DNA of 64,000 nucleotides from Metabacillus_B sp050107715 (lineage in GTDB: Bacteria > Bacillota > Bacilli > Bacillales > Bacillaceae), in the NCBI RefSeq assembly GCF_050107715.1, contig NZ_JBNILN010000003.1, positions 1-64,000 of the forward strand, written 5' to 3'. Numbering within the stretch: position 1 is the stretch's first letter; each line of letters opens with the position of its first letter. Below the pieces are notes generated by a model, which was not told the origin of the DNA, did not search any database, and saw only the letters and a list, made by a program, of their open reading frames with translations. The position numbers were made by a program, and so were the translations under genes. This document shows positions 32,160 through 41,132 of the stretch, piece after piece.

Positions 32160-34226
32160 ATGCAAAATGTGTTGCTTGTCGGCGCGGGGAAGGGCGGAAC
32201 AGCGTTATTGAAAATGCTGGTTGAGACTCAAGTGATGAGAACGGCAGCAGTAGCGGATATTAACAGCCAGGCTCCCGGCATTCTTTATGCAAAGGAGGCG
32301 GGCATCCCTGTTCATTCGGATTGGAGGATGCTTCTGACCAATGACATTGATGTGGTGATGGAAGCTACTGGAAAAACTGAAGTGCTGGAAGCATTGCTAA
32401 AAGAAAGAAAGAGCCACACCATTGTTGTCCCATCCTCAGTCGCACTCATCATATCGAGTCTTACGAGTGAAAAAGAACAATTGATTAACAGGCTTAAGGA
32501 ACAGACTAATAAGTATTCAACCATCCTGGATGCCACCAATGACGGGATGATTGTAATAGATGCAAGTGAAGATATCATCTTTATTAATCGGGTGGCAGAA
32601 AATGTGACAGGGAACATGAGAAAAAATGTTCTTGGCCGCAAAATAAGAGAGGTCATTCCGAATTCAAGACTTCCGGAAGTCCTTTACAGCCAAAAGCCTG
32701 AATACAATCAGGAGCAGATTTTGGATAATGGGCTCAAAATCATCACAACCAGGATTCCGATTTTGAATCCAGATGGGTCGCTTAGAGGGGCCCTCTCCCT
32801 GTTTAAGGATATTACAGAGGCGGTTCAGCTTGCTGAGGAATTAACCAATCTGCGCGAAATTGAAACGATGCTGACAGCGATCATTCAATCCTCCGATGAA
32901 GCGATATCTGTAGTTGATGAACATGGCAGGGGGATTCTTGTTAACCCTGCTTACACAAGAATGACTGGGTTAAGGGAAGAAGACATCATCGGTCTCCCGG
33001 CTACCGCGGATATTTCAGAAGGGGAAAGCATGCATTTGCGTGTCCTGCAGACGAGGCGTCCGGTCCGGGGAGTAAGGATGAAGGTTGGCAGCAGCCGGAA
33101 AGATGTGCTTGTCAATGTCGCTCCTGTCATAGTGGACGGGAAGCTGAAGGGGAGCGTCGGAGTCATTCACGATGTTTCCGAAATTAAGACGTTAACAGCA
33201 GAATTAGACCGTGCCAGGCAGATTATCCGTACACTTGAAGCGAAATATACGTTCCAGGACATCATCGGCGAAAGCGAGGAAATGAAGCTTGCGATTGAGC
33301 AGGCGAAGCTTGGTGCGAAAACTCCCGCCACAGTTCTGTTAAGGGGAGAATCGGGTACGGGAAAAGAGCTGTTTGCCCACGCGATACATAATGAAAGCGA
33401 CCGAAAGTACAATACATTCATCCGTGTGAATTGTGCCGCCATCGCAGAGAATCTTTTGGAAAGCGAATTGTTCGGCTACGAGGAGGGGGCTTTCTCGGGG
33501 GCAAAAAGGGGCGGCAAGAAAGGGTTTTTTGAGGAAGCGAATAATGGGAGTATCTTTCTCGATGAAATTGGAGAGCTGTCTCCGCAAATGCAGGCCAAGC
33601 TTTTAAGGGTTCTTCAGGAAAAGGAAATCGTCCGTGTTGGCGGAACAAAAGCGATTCCGGTGAACGTCAGGGTTATTGCGGCAACCAATCTGAAAATTGA
33701 AAAGGCTATGACGGAAGGAGCTTTTCGTGAAGACCTTTATTACCGGCTGAACAGATACCCGATCTCCATTCCGCCTCTTAGACAAAGAAAAGGGGATATT
33801 CCAGCATTGAGCGCCCATTTGATCCGGAAAATCAACCAGGATTACGGGAAGTACATTGAAGAAATTTCTTCTGAAGCAGCGGATATCCTTTTCAGCCATG
33901 ATTGGCCGGGGAACGTGCGTGAGCTTGAAAATATTTTGGGGAGGGCGATGATTTTTATGCACCCTTCAGAGAGGTGCATTCATTCCTCGCATTTGCCGGA
34001 TTTTGTAGCCAAAAGACAAGCTGTCCATCAAATAGGAATAAATCCTGAGGAGAATCTGCCATCGCTTTCAGAAGCAGTGGAAAAAACCGAAAAAGACGTA
34101 ATAACTGCGGCTCTTCAAAAATTCGGGTATAATCGGACCCGAACTGCAAAATCTTTAGGCATCTCTCTCAGAACACTGTATTATAAAATGGAAAAATACG
34201 AAATTGCAAACATTAGCACGCAATAA
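32160..34226 (+). CDS. bkdR: Sigma-54-dependent activator BkdR
   Basis: Enhancer-binding protein that activates the branched-chain keto acid operon with sigma-54 (SigL). 688 residues: an N-terminal nucleotide-fold region (1-110, GAGKGGTALLKMLVE), two PAS domains (about 115-225 and 235-350), AAA+ domain with Walker A GESGTGKE (about 395-402), the sigma-54 contact loop GAFSGA (about 443, in place of GAFTGA), and a Fis-type HTH at the C-terminus (RTAKSLGISLRTLYYKME). SD AAAGGGG precedes the ATG. Immediately upstream of its target operon. Confidence 0.95.
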   Translation: MQNVLLVGAGKGGTALLKMLVETQVMRTAAVADINSQAPGILYAKEAGIPVHSDWRMLLTNDIDVVMEATGKTEVLEALLKERKSHTIVVPSSVALIISSLTSEKEQLINRLKEQTNKYSTILDATNDGMIVIDASEDIIFINRVAENVTGNMRKNVLGRKIREVIPNSRLPEVLYSQKPEYNQEQILDNGLKIITTRIPILNPDGSLRGALSLFKDITEAVQLAEELTNLREIETMLTAIIQSSDEAISVVDEHGRGILVNPAYTRMTGLREEDIIGLPATADISEGESMHLRVLQTRRPVRGVRMKVGSSRKDVLVNVAPVIVDGKLKGSVGVIHDVSEIKTLTAELDRARQIIRTLEAKYTFQDIIGESEEMKLAIEQAKLGAKTPATVLLRGESGTGKELFAHAIHNESDRKYNTFIRVNCAAIAENLLESELFGYEEGAFSGAKRGGKKGFFEEANNGSIFLDEIGELSPQMQAKLLRVLQEKEIVRVGGTKAIPVNVRVIAATNLKIEKAMTEGAFREDLYYRLNRYPISIPPLRQRKGDIPALSAHLIRKINQDYGKYIEEISSEAADILFSHDWPGNVRELENILGRAMIFMHPSERCIHSSHLPDFVAKRQAVHQIGINPEENLPSLSEAVEKTEKDVITAALQKFGYNRTRTAKSLGISLRTLYYKMEKYEIANISTQ

Positions 34227-34227
34227 A

Positions 34228-34251
34228 TTGCATAAAGTGCAGGTTTTTGCA
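34228..34251 (+). promoter_or_regulatory. Possible BkdR upstream activating sequence
   Basis: TTGCATAAAGTGCA (34228-34241) and a further TTGCA (34247-34251) lie about 45-65 bases upstream of the -24 element. Similar half-sites occur before bkdR. Confidence 0.35.
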
Positions 34252-34294
34252 TTCTTTTAAAAGGCTAACGCCTGCCACTGTATGCCTTTTCAGT

Positions 34295-34311
34295 TTGGCA
34301 CGCTTCTTGCA
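34295..34311 (+). promoter_or_regulatory. Sigma-54 (SigL) promoter of the bkd operon
   Basis: TTGGCACGCTTCTTGCA matches the -24/-12 consensus TTGGCAC-N5-TTGCA at every fixed position. It lies 45 bases before ptb and just after the gene for the sigma-54 activator. Confidence 0.93.
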
Positions 34312-34355
34312 GTATATAGTTTGGGTGCGAATTTACATGAGAGGGTGATTCTTAC

Positions 34356-35252
34356 TTGAAATTACAAACAATTCTCGAAAATGCAGCCCGGACTTCCGGT
34401 AAAAAGGTGGCCGTCGCTTCTTCAGAGGATATCGAAATCATCAACATGATCCTGATGGCCCAAAACCTCAGCATGGCCGAATTCATTTTATTTGGGGATG
34501 AAGAAGGAATCCACTCCTTGCTTCAGGAGAAAAACGCTGTGATGGGACATATTAAGGTTGTCCATGCCTCATCGCATAAAGAGGCAGCAGAGCTTGCGGT
34601 CAAAGCCGTCAGCAGCGGTGAAGCAGACGTGTTAATGAAAGGCGGATTGCCTACAGGCGTCCTCATGAAGGAAGTATTACATAAGGAGTATGGTCTCAGA
34701 ACGGGAAAAGTACTTTCCCACGTGGCGGTGTTTGAGGTTCCTGCCTGTGACCGGCTTTTATTCTTAACGGATGTCGCCATGAACGTGGATCCTGATTTGC
34801 AGCAAAAAGTACAGATCCTTCAGAATGCGGTACATACAGCAAACCGGCTCGGGCTTCCGCTGCCAAAAGCTGTACCGATTGCGGCAGTTGAACTGGTAAA
34901 TCCTTCGATGCAGGCTACACTGGATGCTGCCGCTCTTACACAGATGAACAGAAGAGGCCAAATCCTAAATTGCCTCATTGACGGCCCGATGGCGCTCGAT
35001 GTAGCTGTGTCAGAGGAGGCGGCCCGTCATAAAGGTGTTAGCGGAGAGGTAGCCGGTAAAGCGGACATTTTGTTAATGCCAAATATGGAAGCTGGAAATG
35101 TATTTTATAAATCGCTGGTTTATTTTGCCCAAGGGAAGGTGGGCGGCCTGATAGCCGGAGCAAAAGCTCCAATCGTATTGACAAGCCGTTCAGATTCTGC
35201 TGAAAGCAAGCTGTATTCCCTCGCAATAGCGATTTGCACGTCTGAATCGTAA
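34356..35252 (+). CDS. ptb: Phosphate butyryltransferase
   Basis: Converts butyryl- or branched acyl-CoA and phosphate to acyl phosphate and CoA. 298 residues of the Pta/Ptb fold, with VLMKGGLPTGVLMKEVL and the C-terminal ADILLMPNMEAGNVFYKSL. The start is TTG at 34356 after GAGGGTGA. First gene of the sigma-54-driven operon; with Buk it yields ATP from acyl-CoAs made by Bkd. Confidence 0.93.
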   Translation: MKLQTILENAARTSGKKVAVASSEDIEIINMILMAQNLSMAEFILFGDEEGIHSLLQEKNAVMGHIKVVHASSHKEAAELAVKAVSSGEADVLMKGGLPTGVLMKEVLHKEYGLRTGKVLSHVAVFEVPACDRLLFLTDVAMNVDPDLQQKVQILQNAVHTANRLGLPLPKAVPIAAVELVNPSMQATLDAAALTQMNRRGQILNCLIDGPMALDVAVSEEAARHKGVSGEVAGKADILLMPNMEAGNVFYKSLVYFAQGKVGGLIAGAKAPIVLTSRSDSAESKLYSLAIAICTSES

Positions 35253-35327
35253 ACTCTTCATCTTTGTACATCAGCCATTACGTTTAACCGAGCCAAAAAA
35301 ACAAAGAAAACCAGGGAGGAACTACAA

Positions 35328-36422
35328 ATGGAACTTTTTAAATATATGGAGCACTATGATTACGAGCAAGTACTTTTCTGCCAGGATCAACAGTCAGGGC
35401 TAAAGGCAATCATCGCCATACATGATACAACACTTGGACCTGCACTTGGCGGAACGCGTATGTGGACCTATGAATCAGAGGAAGCAGCAGTAGAGGACGC
35501 GCTGAGGCTTGCGCGGGGAATGACGTATAAGAATGCAGCGGCCGGCTTAAACCTCGGCGGCGGGAAGACCGTAATCATCGGTGATCCCCGGAAAGACAAA
35601 AATGAAGAAATGTTCCGTGCATTTGGACGCTACATTCAAGGCTTGAACGGAAGATACATAACTGCTGAAGATGTGGGGACAACGGTAGCGGACATGGACA
35701 TCATCCACGAGGAGACAAGCTATGTAACCGGAATTTCCCCTGCATTCGGCTCTTCCGGCAATCCATCTCCTGTAACGGCATTCGGTGTATACAGAGGCAT
35801 GAAGGCAGCTGCTAAAGAAGCGTTCGGAACAGATTCGCTGGAAGGCAAAGTAATCGCGGTACAGGGGATTGGCAATGTAGCGTTTAACCTTTGCCGCTAC
35901 CTCCATGAAGAAGGTGCACAGCTGATTGTGACGGATATCAATAAAGAAGCGGTTCAAAAAGCTGTCGATGAATTTGGTGCAAAAGCTGTGGATCCAAATG
36001 AAATCTATAGCGTAAACTGCGATATTTATGCACCTTGTGCATTGGGAGCAACAATTAATGATGATACGATTCCACAGCTGAAAGCACGTGTAATTGCCGG
36101 CGCAGCAAACAATCAGCTGAAAGAAACCCGTCATGGAGACACCATACATGAGATGGGCATCATCTACGCTCCGGACTATGTAATCAACGCGGGTGGTGTC
36201 ATTAACGTAGCAGACGAGCTTTACGGCTATAACCGTGACCGTGCTCTAAAAAAAGTAGAAGGAATCTACAGCAACATTGAGAGTGTCCTTGAAATTGCTA
36301 AGCGTGACAGTATTCCGACATATAAAGCAGCTGACCGTCTTGCAGAGGAAAGAATTGAGCGGATGAGAAATTCAAGAAGTCAATTTCTTCAAAACGGCCA
36401 TCATATCCTAAGCCGCCGGTAA
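35328..36422 (+). CDS. bcd: Leucine/valine (branched-chain amino acid) dehydrogenase
   Basis: NAD-dependent oxidative deamination of Leu, Val and Ile to keto acids, the substrates of the Bkd complex. 364 residues: an N-terminal catalytic domain with NLGGGKTVIIGDPRKDKNEEM containing the catalytic lysine (motif continues), and the Rossmann motif VQGIGNVAFNLCRYL. SD GGGAGGA precedes the ATG. Confidence 0.95.
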   Translation: MELFKYMEHYDYEQVLFCQDQQSGLKAIIAIHDTTLGPALGGTRMWTYESEEAAVEDALRLARGMTYKNAAAGLNLGGGKTVIIGDPRKDKNEEMFRAFGRYIQGLNGRYITAEDVGTTVADMDIIHEETSYVTGISPAFGSSGNPSPVTAFGVYRGMKAAAKEAFGTDSLEGKVIAVQGIGNVAFNLCRYLHEEGAQLIVTDINKEAVQKAVDEFGAKAVDPNEIYSVNCDIYAPCALGATINDDTIPQLKARVIAGAANNQLKETRHGDTIHEMGIIYAPDYVINAGGVINVADELYGYNRDRALKKVEGIYSNIESVLEIAKRDSIPTYKAADRLAEERIERMRNSRSQFLQNGHHILSRR

Positions 36423-36473
36423 ACGGAAAGGCAGCCGGAAATGCGCATCAGTTTAGAAACGGAGGATTCACTT

Positions 36474-37580
36474 TTGCAGGAGACAGAGTATCGGATTTTG
36501 GTTATCAACCCGGGGTCCACATCAACGAAAATCGGTGTTTTTGATTCAGATCGGCCTATTTTAGAAAAAACCATCAGGCATAGTACAGAAGAGCTTAGTT
36601 CTTTCCAAACAGTGATTAGCCAATACCAGTTCAGGAAAGATGCGGTTTTGGAAGCGATGGATGAGGAAGGAATCAACATATCCAGGCTCTCTGCTGTGTG
36701 TGGAAGAGGAGGGCTTCTGCGTCCCATTGAAGGGGGGACGTATGAGGTGAACAGCCAAATGCTGGAGGACCTTGAAAAAGGGTACTCCGGTCAGCACGCT
36801 TCAAATCTCGGCGGTATCATCGCCCGGGAAATAGCTGCCGGACTGAACATCCCGGCCTATATTGTGGATCCTGTTGTGGTGGACGAAATGGCCCCGATTG
36901 CTAAACTATCCGGAATGCCATCTATTGAACGCAAAAGCATCTTCCATGCGCTGAATCAAAAAGCAATGGCCAGGAAAGCAGCCGCGCAGTATGGAAGGAA
37001 CTATGAAGATTTAAACCTGATCGTGACGCATATGGGCGGAGGAATCACGGTCGGTGTTCATAAAAACGGGAAGGTCATTGATGTAAACAACGGGCTTCAC
37101 GGAGATGGGCCGTTCAGTCCCGAACGGGCAGGAACGGTTCCGGCAGGCGACCTGATTTCCATGTGCTACTCCGGTGACTACTACCGTGAGGAAGTCATGA
37201 AGAAGCTTGTAGGACAAGGCGGTATGGTCGGGTACTTGGGAACCAGCGACGCGATTCAAGCAGAAAAAATGGTTGAAGCCGGAGATGAAAAGGCAAAACT
37301 TGTAATGGACGCGATGGCCTACCAGGTCGGCAAGGAAATTGGATCCGCAAGTGCTGTGTTAAAAGGAAAAGTGGACGCCATTATACTTACCGGCGGCCTT
37401 GCTTATGGAAAACGGTTTACGTCTCTGATCTCAAGCCATGTGGATTGGATTGCGGATGTCATCGTGTTTCCCGGTGAAAATGAACTTCAATCGTTAGCCG
37501 AAGGTGCTCTAAGGGTCCTTAGAAAAGAAGAACAGGCGAAAGAATATCCAGGAAACAAAAAGACTGTGCGAATCTTTTAA
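36474..37580 (+). CDS. buk: Butyrate kinase
   Basis: Acetokinase-family enzyme phosphorylating butyrate or branched fatty acids (or running in reverse to make ATP). 368 residues, with ILVINPGSTSTKIGVFDSD, VTHMGGGITVGVHKNG and DAIILTGGLAYGKR. The TTG at 36474 is eight bases after GGAGG (36461-36465); an in-frame ATG at 36441 has a weaker SD and adds 11 residues without homology. Confidence 0.93.
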   Translation: MQETEYRILVINPGSTSTKIGVFDSDRPILEKTIRHSTEELSSFQTVISQYQFRKDAVLEAMDEEGINISRLSAVCGRGGLLRPIEGGTYEVNSQMLEDLEKGYSGQHASNLGGIIAREIAAGLNIPAYIVDPVVVDEMAPIAKLSGMPSIERKSIFHALNQKAMARKAAAQYGRNYEDLNLIVTHMGGGITVGVHKNGKVIDVNNGLHGDGPFSPERAGTVPAGDLISMCYSGDYYREEVMKKLVGQGGMVGYLGTSDAIQAEKMVEAGDEKAKLVMDAMAYQVGKEIGSASAVLKGKVDAIILTGGLAYGKRFTSLISSHVDWIADVIVFPGENELQSLAEGALRVLRKEEQAKEYPGNKKTVRIF

Positions 37581-37601
37581 CGAGCAGAAAGGAGCATTTT
37601 C

Positions 37602-39023
37602 ATGGCCACAGAATATGATTTAGTCATTGTTGGCGGCGGTACCGGCGGATATGTAGCCGCCATCCGCGCTTCCCAGCTTGGACTTAAAACAGCAATTGTT
37701 GAAAAGGGCAAGATTGGAGGCACATGTCTCCATGCAGGATGCATCCCAAGTAAAGCGCTTCTCCGCAGTGCCGAAGTGTATGCACAGACGAAAAACGCTG
37801 CGGAATTCGGCGTTGAAACAGCGGGTGTGGAGCTGAACTTTTTAAAAGTGCAGGAACGAAAACAAAAAATAGTGGATCAGCTCCATAAAGGCGTCCAGCA
37901 CTTAATGAAACAAGGGAAAATTGATGTGTATGAAGGAATTGGGCGAATCCTGGGTCCTTCAATATTTTCTCCGATGCCAGGAACGATTTCTGTAGAAATG
38001 AACGACGGGACCGAAAACGAAATGCTAATCCCAAAAAACGTCATTATTGCTACCGGTTCGAGACCGCGTACATTGCCTGGACTCGAATTGGATGGAGAAA
38101 CGGTCTTGTCTTCAGATGATGCATTAACCCTTGAACGTCTGCCAGAATCCATCGTGATTGTGGGAGGCGGAGTCATTGGAATTGAGTGGGCTTCCATGCT
38201 TTGTGATTTTGGAGTGAAAGTTACGGTTATTGAATATGCAGACCGGATTCTTCCTTTAGAGGATGCTGAAATCTCTAAGGAAATGCAAAGGCTTTTGAAG
38301 AAAAAAGGAATCACGGTTGTCACTGGAGCAAAAGTATTGCCTGAAACAATGAAAATAGAGAATGGTGTTTTCATTGAAGCCGAAATGAACGGCAGCAGCC
38401 AGACCTTTGAAGCAGAGAAAATGCTTGTATCTGTCGGACGCCAGGCTAATGTCGAAGGGATCGGGCTCGAAAATACAGATATCGCTTTAGATAAAGGATT
38501 CATCAAAGTCAATCCTTATATGCAGACAAAGGAATCGCATATTTATGCGATTGGAGATGTGAACGGGGGGCTTCAGCTTGCTCATGTTGCCTCCCACGAG
38601 GGAATCCTAGCAGCTGAGCATATCGCTAACGAACAGCCACATCCGCTTGACTATTCCCTTGTCTCCAAATGTATCTACTCCTCTCCGGAGGCGGCCAGTG
38701 TTGGCTATACAGAAGAGGAAGCGAAAGATAAAGGATTTCATGTCAAGACCGGCAAATTCCCATTCCGGGCTATCGGAAAAGCACTTGTTTTCGGAGAAGC
38801 TGATGGCTTTGTTAAAATCGTAGCTGACAAAGATACAGATGATATTCTTGGCATTCATATGATCGGTCCGCATGTGACAGACATGATATCTGAAGCCGGA
38901 CTTGCCAAGGTGCTTGATGCGACCCCTTGGGAGATTGGTCATACAATCCATCCCCACCCGACGCTCTCAGAAGCGATTGGCGAGGCGGCGCTTGCAGTAG
39001 ATGGGAAAGCAATTCATGGCTGA
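37602..39023 (+). CDS. lpdV: Dihydrolipoyl dehydrogenase of the branched-chain complex (E3)
   Basis: FAD-dependent reoxidation of dihydrolipoamide in the branched-chain keto acid dehydrogenase. 473 residues: FAD motif IVGGGTGGYVAAIRASQLG, redox Cys42 and Cys47 in GGTCLHAGCIPSKALL, NAD motif IVGGGVIGIEWASML, and the C-terminal HTIHPHPTLSEA with the catalytic His. SD AAAGGAG precedes the ATG. Confidence 0.96.
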   Translation: MATEYDLVIVGGGTGGYVAAIRASQLGLKTAIVEKGKIGGTCLHAGCIPSKALLRSAEVYAQTKNAAEFGVETAGVELNFLKVQERKQKIVDQLHKGVQHLMKQGKIDVYEGIGRILGPSIFSPMPGTISVEMNDGTENEMLIPKNVIIATGSRPRTLPGLELDGETVLSSDDALTLERLPESIVIVGGGVIGIEWASMLCDFGVKVTVIEYADRILPLEDAEISKEMQRLLKKKGITVVTGAKVLPETMKIENGVFIEAEMNGSSQTFEAEKMLVSVGRQANVEGIGLENTDIALDKGFIKVNPYMQTKESHIYAIGDVNGGLQLAHVASHEGILAAEHIANEQPHPLDYSLVSKCIYSSPEAASVGYTEEEAKDKGFHVKTGKFPFRAIGKALVFGEADGFVKIVADKDTDDILGIHMIGPHVTDMISEAGLAKVLDATPWEIGHTIHPHPTLSEAIGEAALAVDGKAIHG

Positions 39024-39048
39024 TGCCATTCATTTAGGAGGGATTTCC

Positions 39049-40041
39049 ATGGCTGAAAATCGTCATGCAGCACTCGGTTTAACCGATGAACAAGTGCTGG
39101 AAATGTATAAAACTATGGTTATGGCCAGAAAAATTGACGAGCGGATGTGGCTTTTGAACCGTTCTGGAAAAATACCATTTGTTATTTCCTGCCAGGGACA
39201 GGAAGCGGCTCAGGTCGGAGCTGCTTTTGCACTTGACCGCCAAAAGGATTATGCGCTCCCTTATTACCGCGACATGGGCGTGGTGCTTGCCTTTGGGATG
39301 ACGGCAAAGGATTTAATGCTATCCGGATTTGCTAAGGCAGAGGACCCGAATTCCGGCGGACGGCAGATGCCTGGTCACTTTGGACAAAAGGTGAACCGTA
39401 TCGTAACGGGCTCATCCCCTGTAACAACCCAGGTGCCGCATGCAGTGGGAATTGCCCTTGCAGGAAAAATGGAGAAAAAGGACCTTGTAACATTTGTGAC
39501 CTTTGGTGAAGGATCGTCAAATCAAGGGGATTTCCACGAAGGCGCGAACTTTGCAGGAGTACATAAACTGCCGGTCATTTTTATGTGTGAAAATAATAAA
39601 TACGCAATATCCGTTCCTTACGAAAAACAGGTCGCTGCCAAAAATGTTTCCGACCGTGCGATCGGATACGGCATGCCGGGCTTTACTATTGACGGAAACG
39701 ATCCTCTGGAAGTGTATAAAGCAGTGAAGGAAGCGGCTGACCGGGGACGCCGAGGAGAAGGGCCAACATTAATCGAAACCATTTCCTACAGGCTCACTCC
39801 GCACTCCAGTGATGATGATGACCGCAGCTACCGGGAACAGGAGGAAGTGGCAGAAGCGAAAAAGAATGACCCCAATGCAAAATTTGCTGCTTACCTGAGA
39901 GAAGCCGGCATCTTGACCGATGAAATCGAAAAATCGATCTTAGATGAAATCATGAAGGAAGTAAATGAAGCGACCGATTACGCAGAACATGCTCCTTATG
40001 CAGATCCTGAATCTGCATTAAAGCACGTATACGCGGAGTAA
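39049..40041 (+). CDS. bkdAA: Branched-chain keto acid dehydrogenase E1 alpha
   Basis: Thiamine diphosphate-dependent decarboxylase subunit. 330 residues, the same as B. subtilis. TPP motif FGEGSSNQGDFHEGANFAGV (continuing to ENNKYAIS), and the phosphorylation-loop-like region RLTPHSSDDDDRSYR. The ATG at 39049 follows GGAGGG; an in-frame ATG at 39001 lies inside lpdV and adds 16 residues without homology. Confidence 0.96.
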   Translation: MAENRHAALGLTDEQVLEMYKTMVMARKIDERMWLLNRSGKIPFVISCQGQEAAQVGAAFALDRQKDYALPYYRDMGVVLAFGMTAKDLMLSGFAKAEDPNSGGRQMPGHFGQKVNRIVTGSSPVTTQVPHAVGIALAGKMEKKDLVTFVTFGEGSSNQGDFHEGANFAGVHKLPVIFMCENNKYAISVPYEKQVAAKNVSDRAIGYGMPGFTIDGNDPLEVYKAVKEAADRGRRGEGPTLIETISYRLTPHSSDDDDRSYREQEEVAEAKKNDPNAKFAAYLREAGILTDEIEKSILDEIMKEVNEATDYAEHAPYADPESALKHVYAE

Positions 40042-40053
40042 GGAGGAGAAAAA

Positions 40054-41037
40054 ATGGCAGTTATATCTTATATCGATGCTGTCACAATGGCCATCCGCGA
40101 GGAGATGGAACGTGACGATAAAGTATTTGTACTTGGGGAGGATGTCGGAAAAAAAGGCGGCGTTTTTAAAGCGACCCATGGACTGTACGACCAATTCGGG
40201 GAAGAGCGTGTAATCGATACACCTCTCGCTGAATCTGCGATTGCCGGTGTTGGCATCGGTGCAGCCATGTATGGAATGCGGCCGATTGCTGAAATGCAGT
40301 TTGCAGATTTCATTATGCCGGCTGTCAATCAGATTGTTTCAGAAGCAGCCAAAATCCGCTACCGGTCGAACAGCGACTGGAGCTGTCCCATGGTCATTCG
40401 CGCCCCTTACGGCGGTGGAGTGCACGGAGCCCTTTATCATTCACAATCAGTCGAAGCGCTGTTTGCCAATACCCCTGGACTGAAAATTGTCATGCCTTCT
40501 ACCCCATACGATGTAAAAGGGCTGCTGAAGGCGGCAATCCGCGATGAAGACCCCGTGCTGTTCTTCGAGCACAAACGTGCCTACCGTTTAATAAAAGGGG
40601 AAGTTCCAGCAGATGATTACGTTCTCCCTATCGGCAAAGCGGACGTAAAACGCAAGGGAGAGGATCTCACGGTCATTACATACGGCCTATGTGTCCACTT
40701 CGCTCTTCAGGCAGCTGAAAGACTTGCACAGGATGGAATATCAGCACACATTCTTGACCTAAGAACAGTTTATCCGCTGGATAAAGACGCCATCATAGAA
40801 GCCGCTTCGAAGACAGGAAAAGTCCTGCTGCTGACGGAAGACAATAAGGAAGGAAGCATCATGAGCGAGGTTTCAGCCATCATCGCGGAAAACTGCCTGT
40901 TTGACCTGGATGCTCCAATTATGCGTCTCGCAGGTCCGGACGTTCCAGCAATGCCATACGCTCCTACAATGGAAAAATACTTTATGGTAAACCCGGATAA
41001 AGTCGAAGAGGCCATGAGAAAACTCGCTGAATTTTAA
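40054..41037 (+). CDS. bkdAB: Branched-chain keto acid dehydrogenase E1 beta
   Basis: Beta subunit of E1, 327 residues, with VLGEDVGKKGGVFKAT, PIAEMQFADFIMPAVNQI and a transketolase C-terminal domain. SD AAGGAGG precedes the ATG 12 bases after bkdAA. A 95-base gap follows before bkdB, larger than elsewhere in the operon. Confidence 0.96.
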   Translation: MAVISYIDAVTMAIREEMERDDKVFVLGEDVGKKGGVFKATHGLYDQFGEERVIDTPLAESAIAGVGIGAAMYGMRPIAEMQFADFIMPAVNQIVSEAAKIRYRSNSDWSCPMVIRAPYGGGVHGALYHSQSVEALFANTPGLKIVMPSTPYDVKGLLKAAIRDEDPVLFFEHKRAYRLIKGEVPADDYVLPIGKADVKRKGEDLTVITYGLCVHFALQAAERLAQDGISAHILDLRTVYPLDKDAIIEAASKTGKVLLLTEDNKEGSIMSEVSAIIAENCLFDLDAPIMRLAGPDVPAMPYAPTMEKYFMVNPDKVEEAMRKLAEF

Positions 41038-41132
41038 TCTGAATGGGATTGAAATGGTGGCTCGGAGCAATTTTTGTGCCATGAAAAGCAGGGATTTACA
41101 AAGCCAATCTTTCAAAAAAGGAGTGCCGAACA

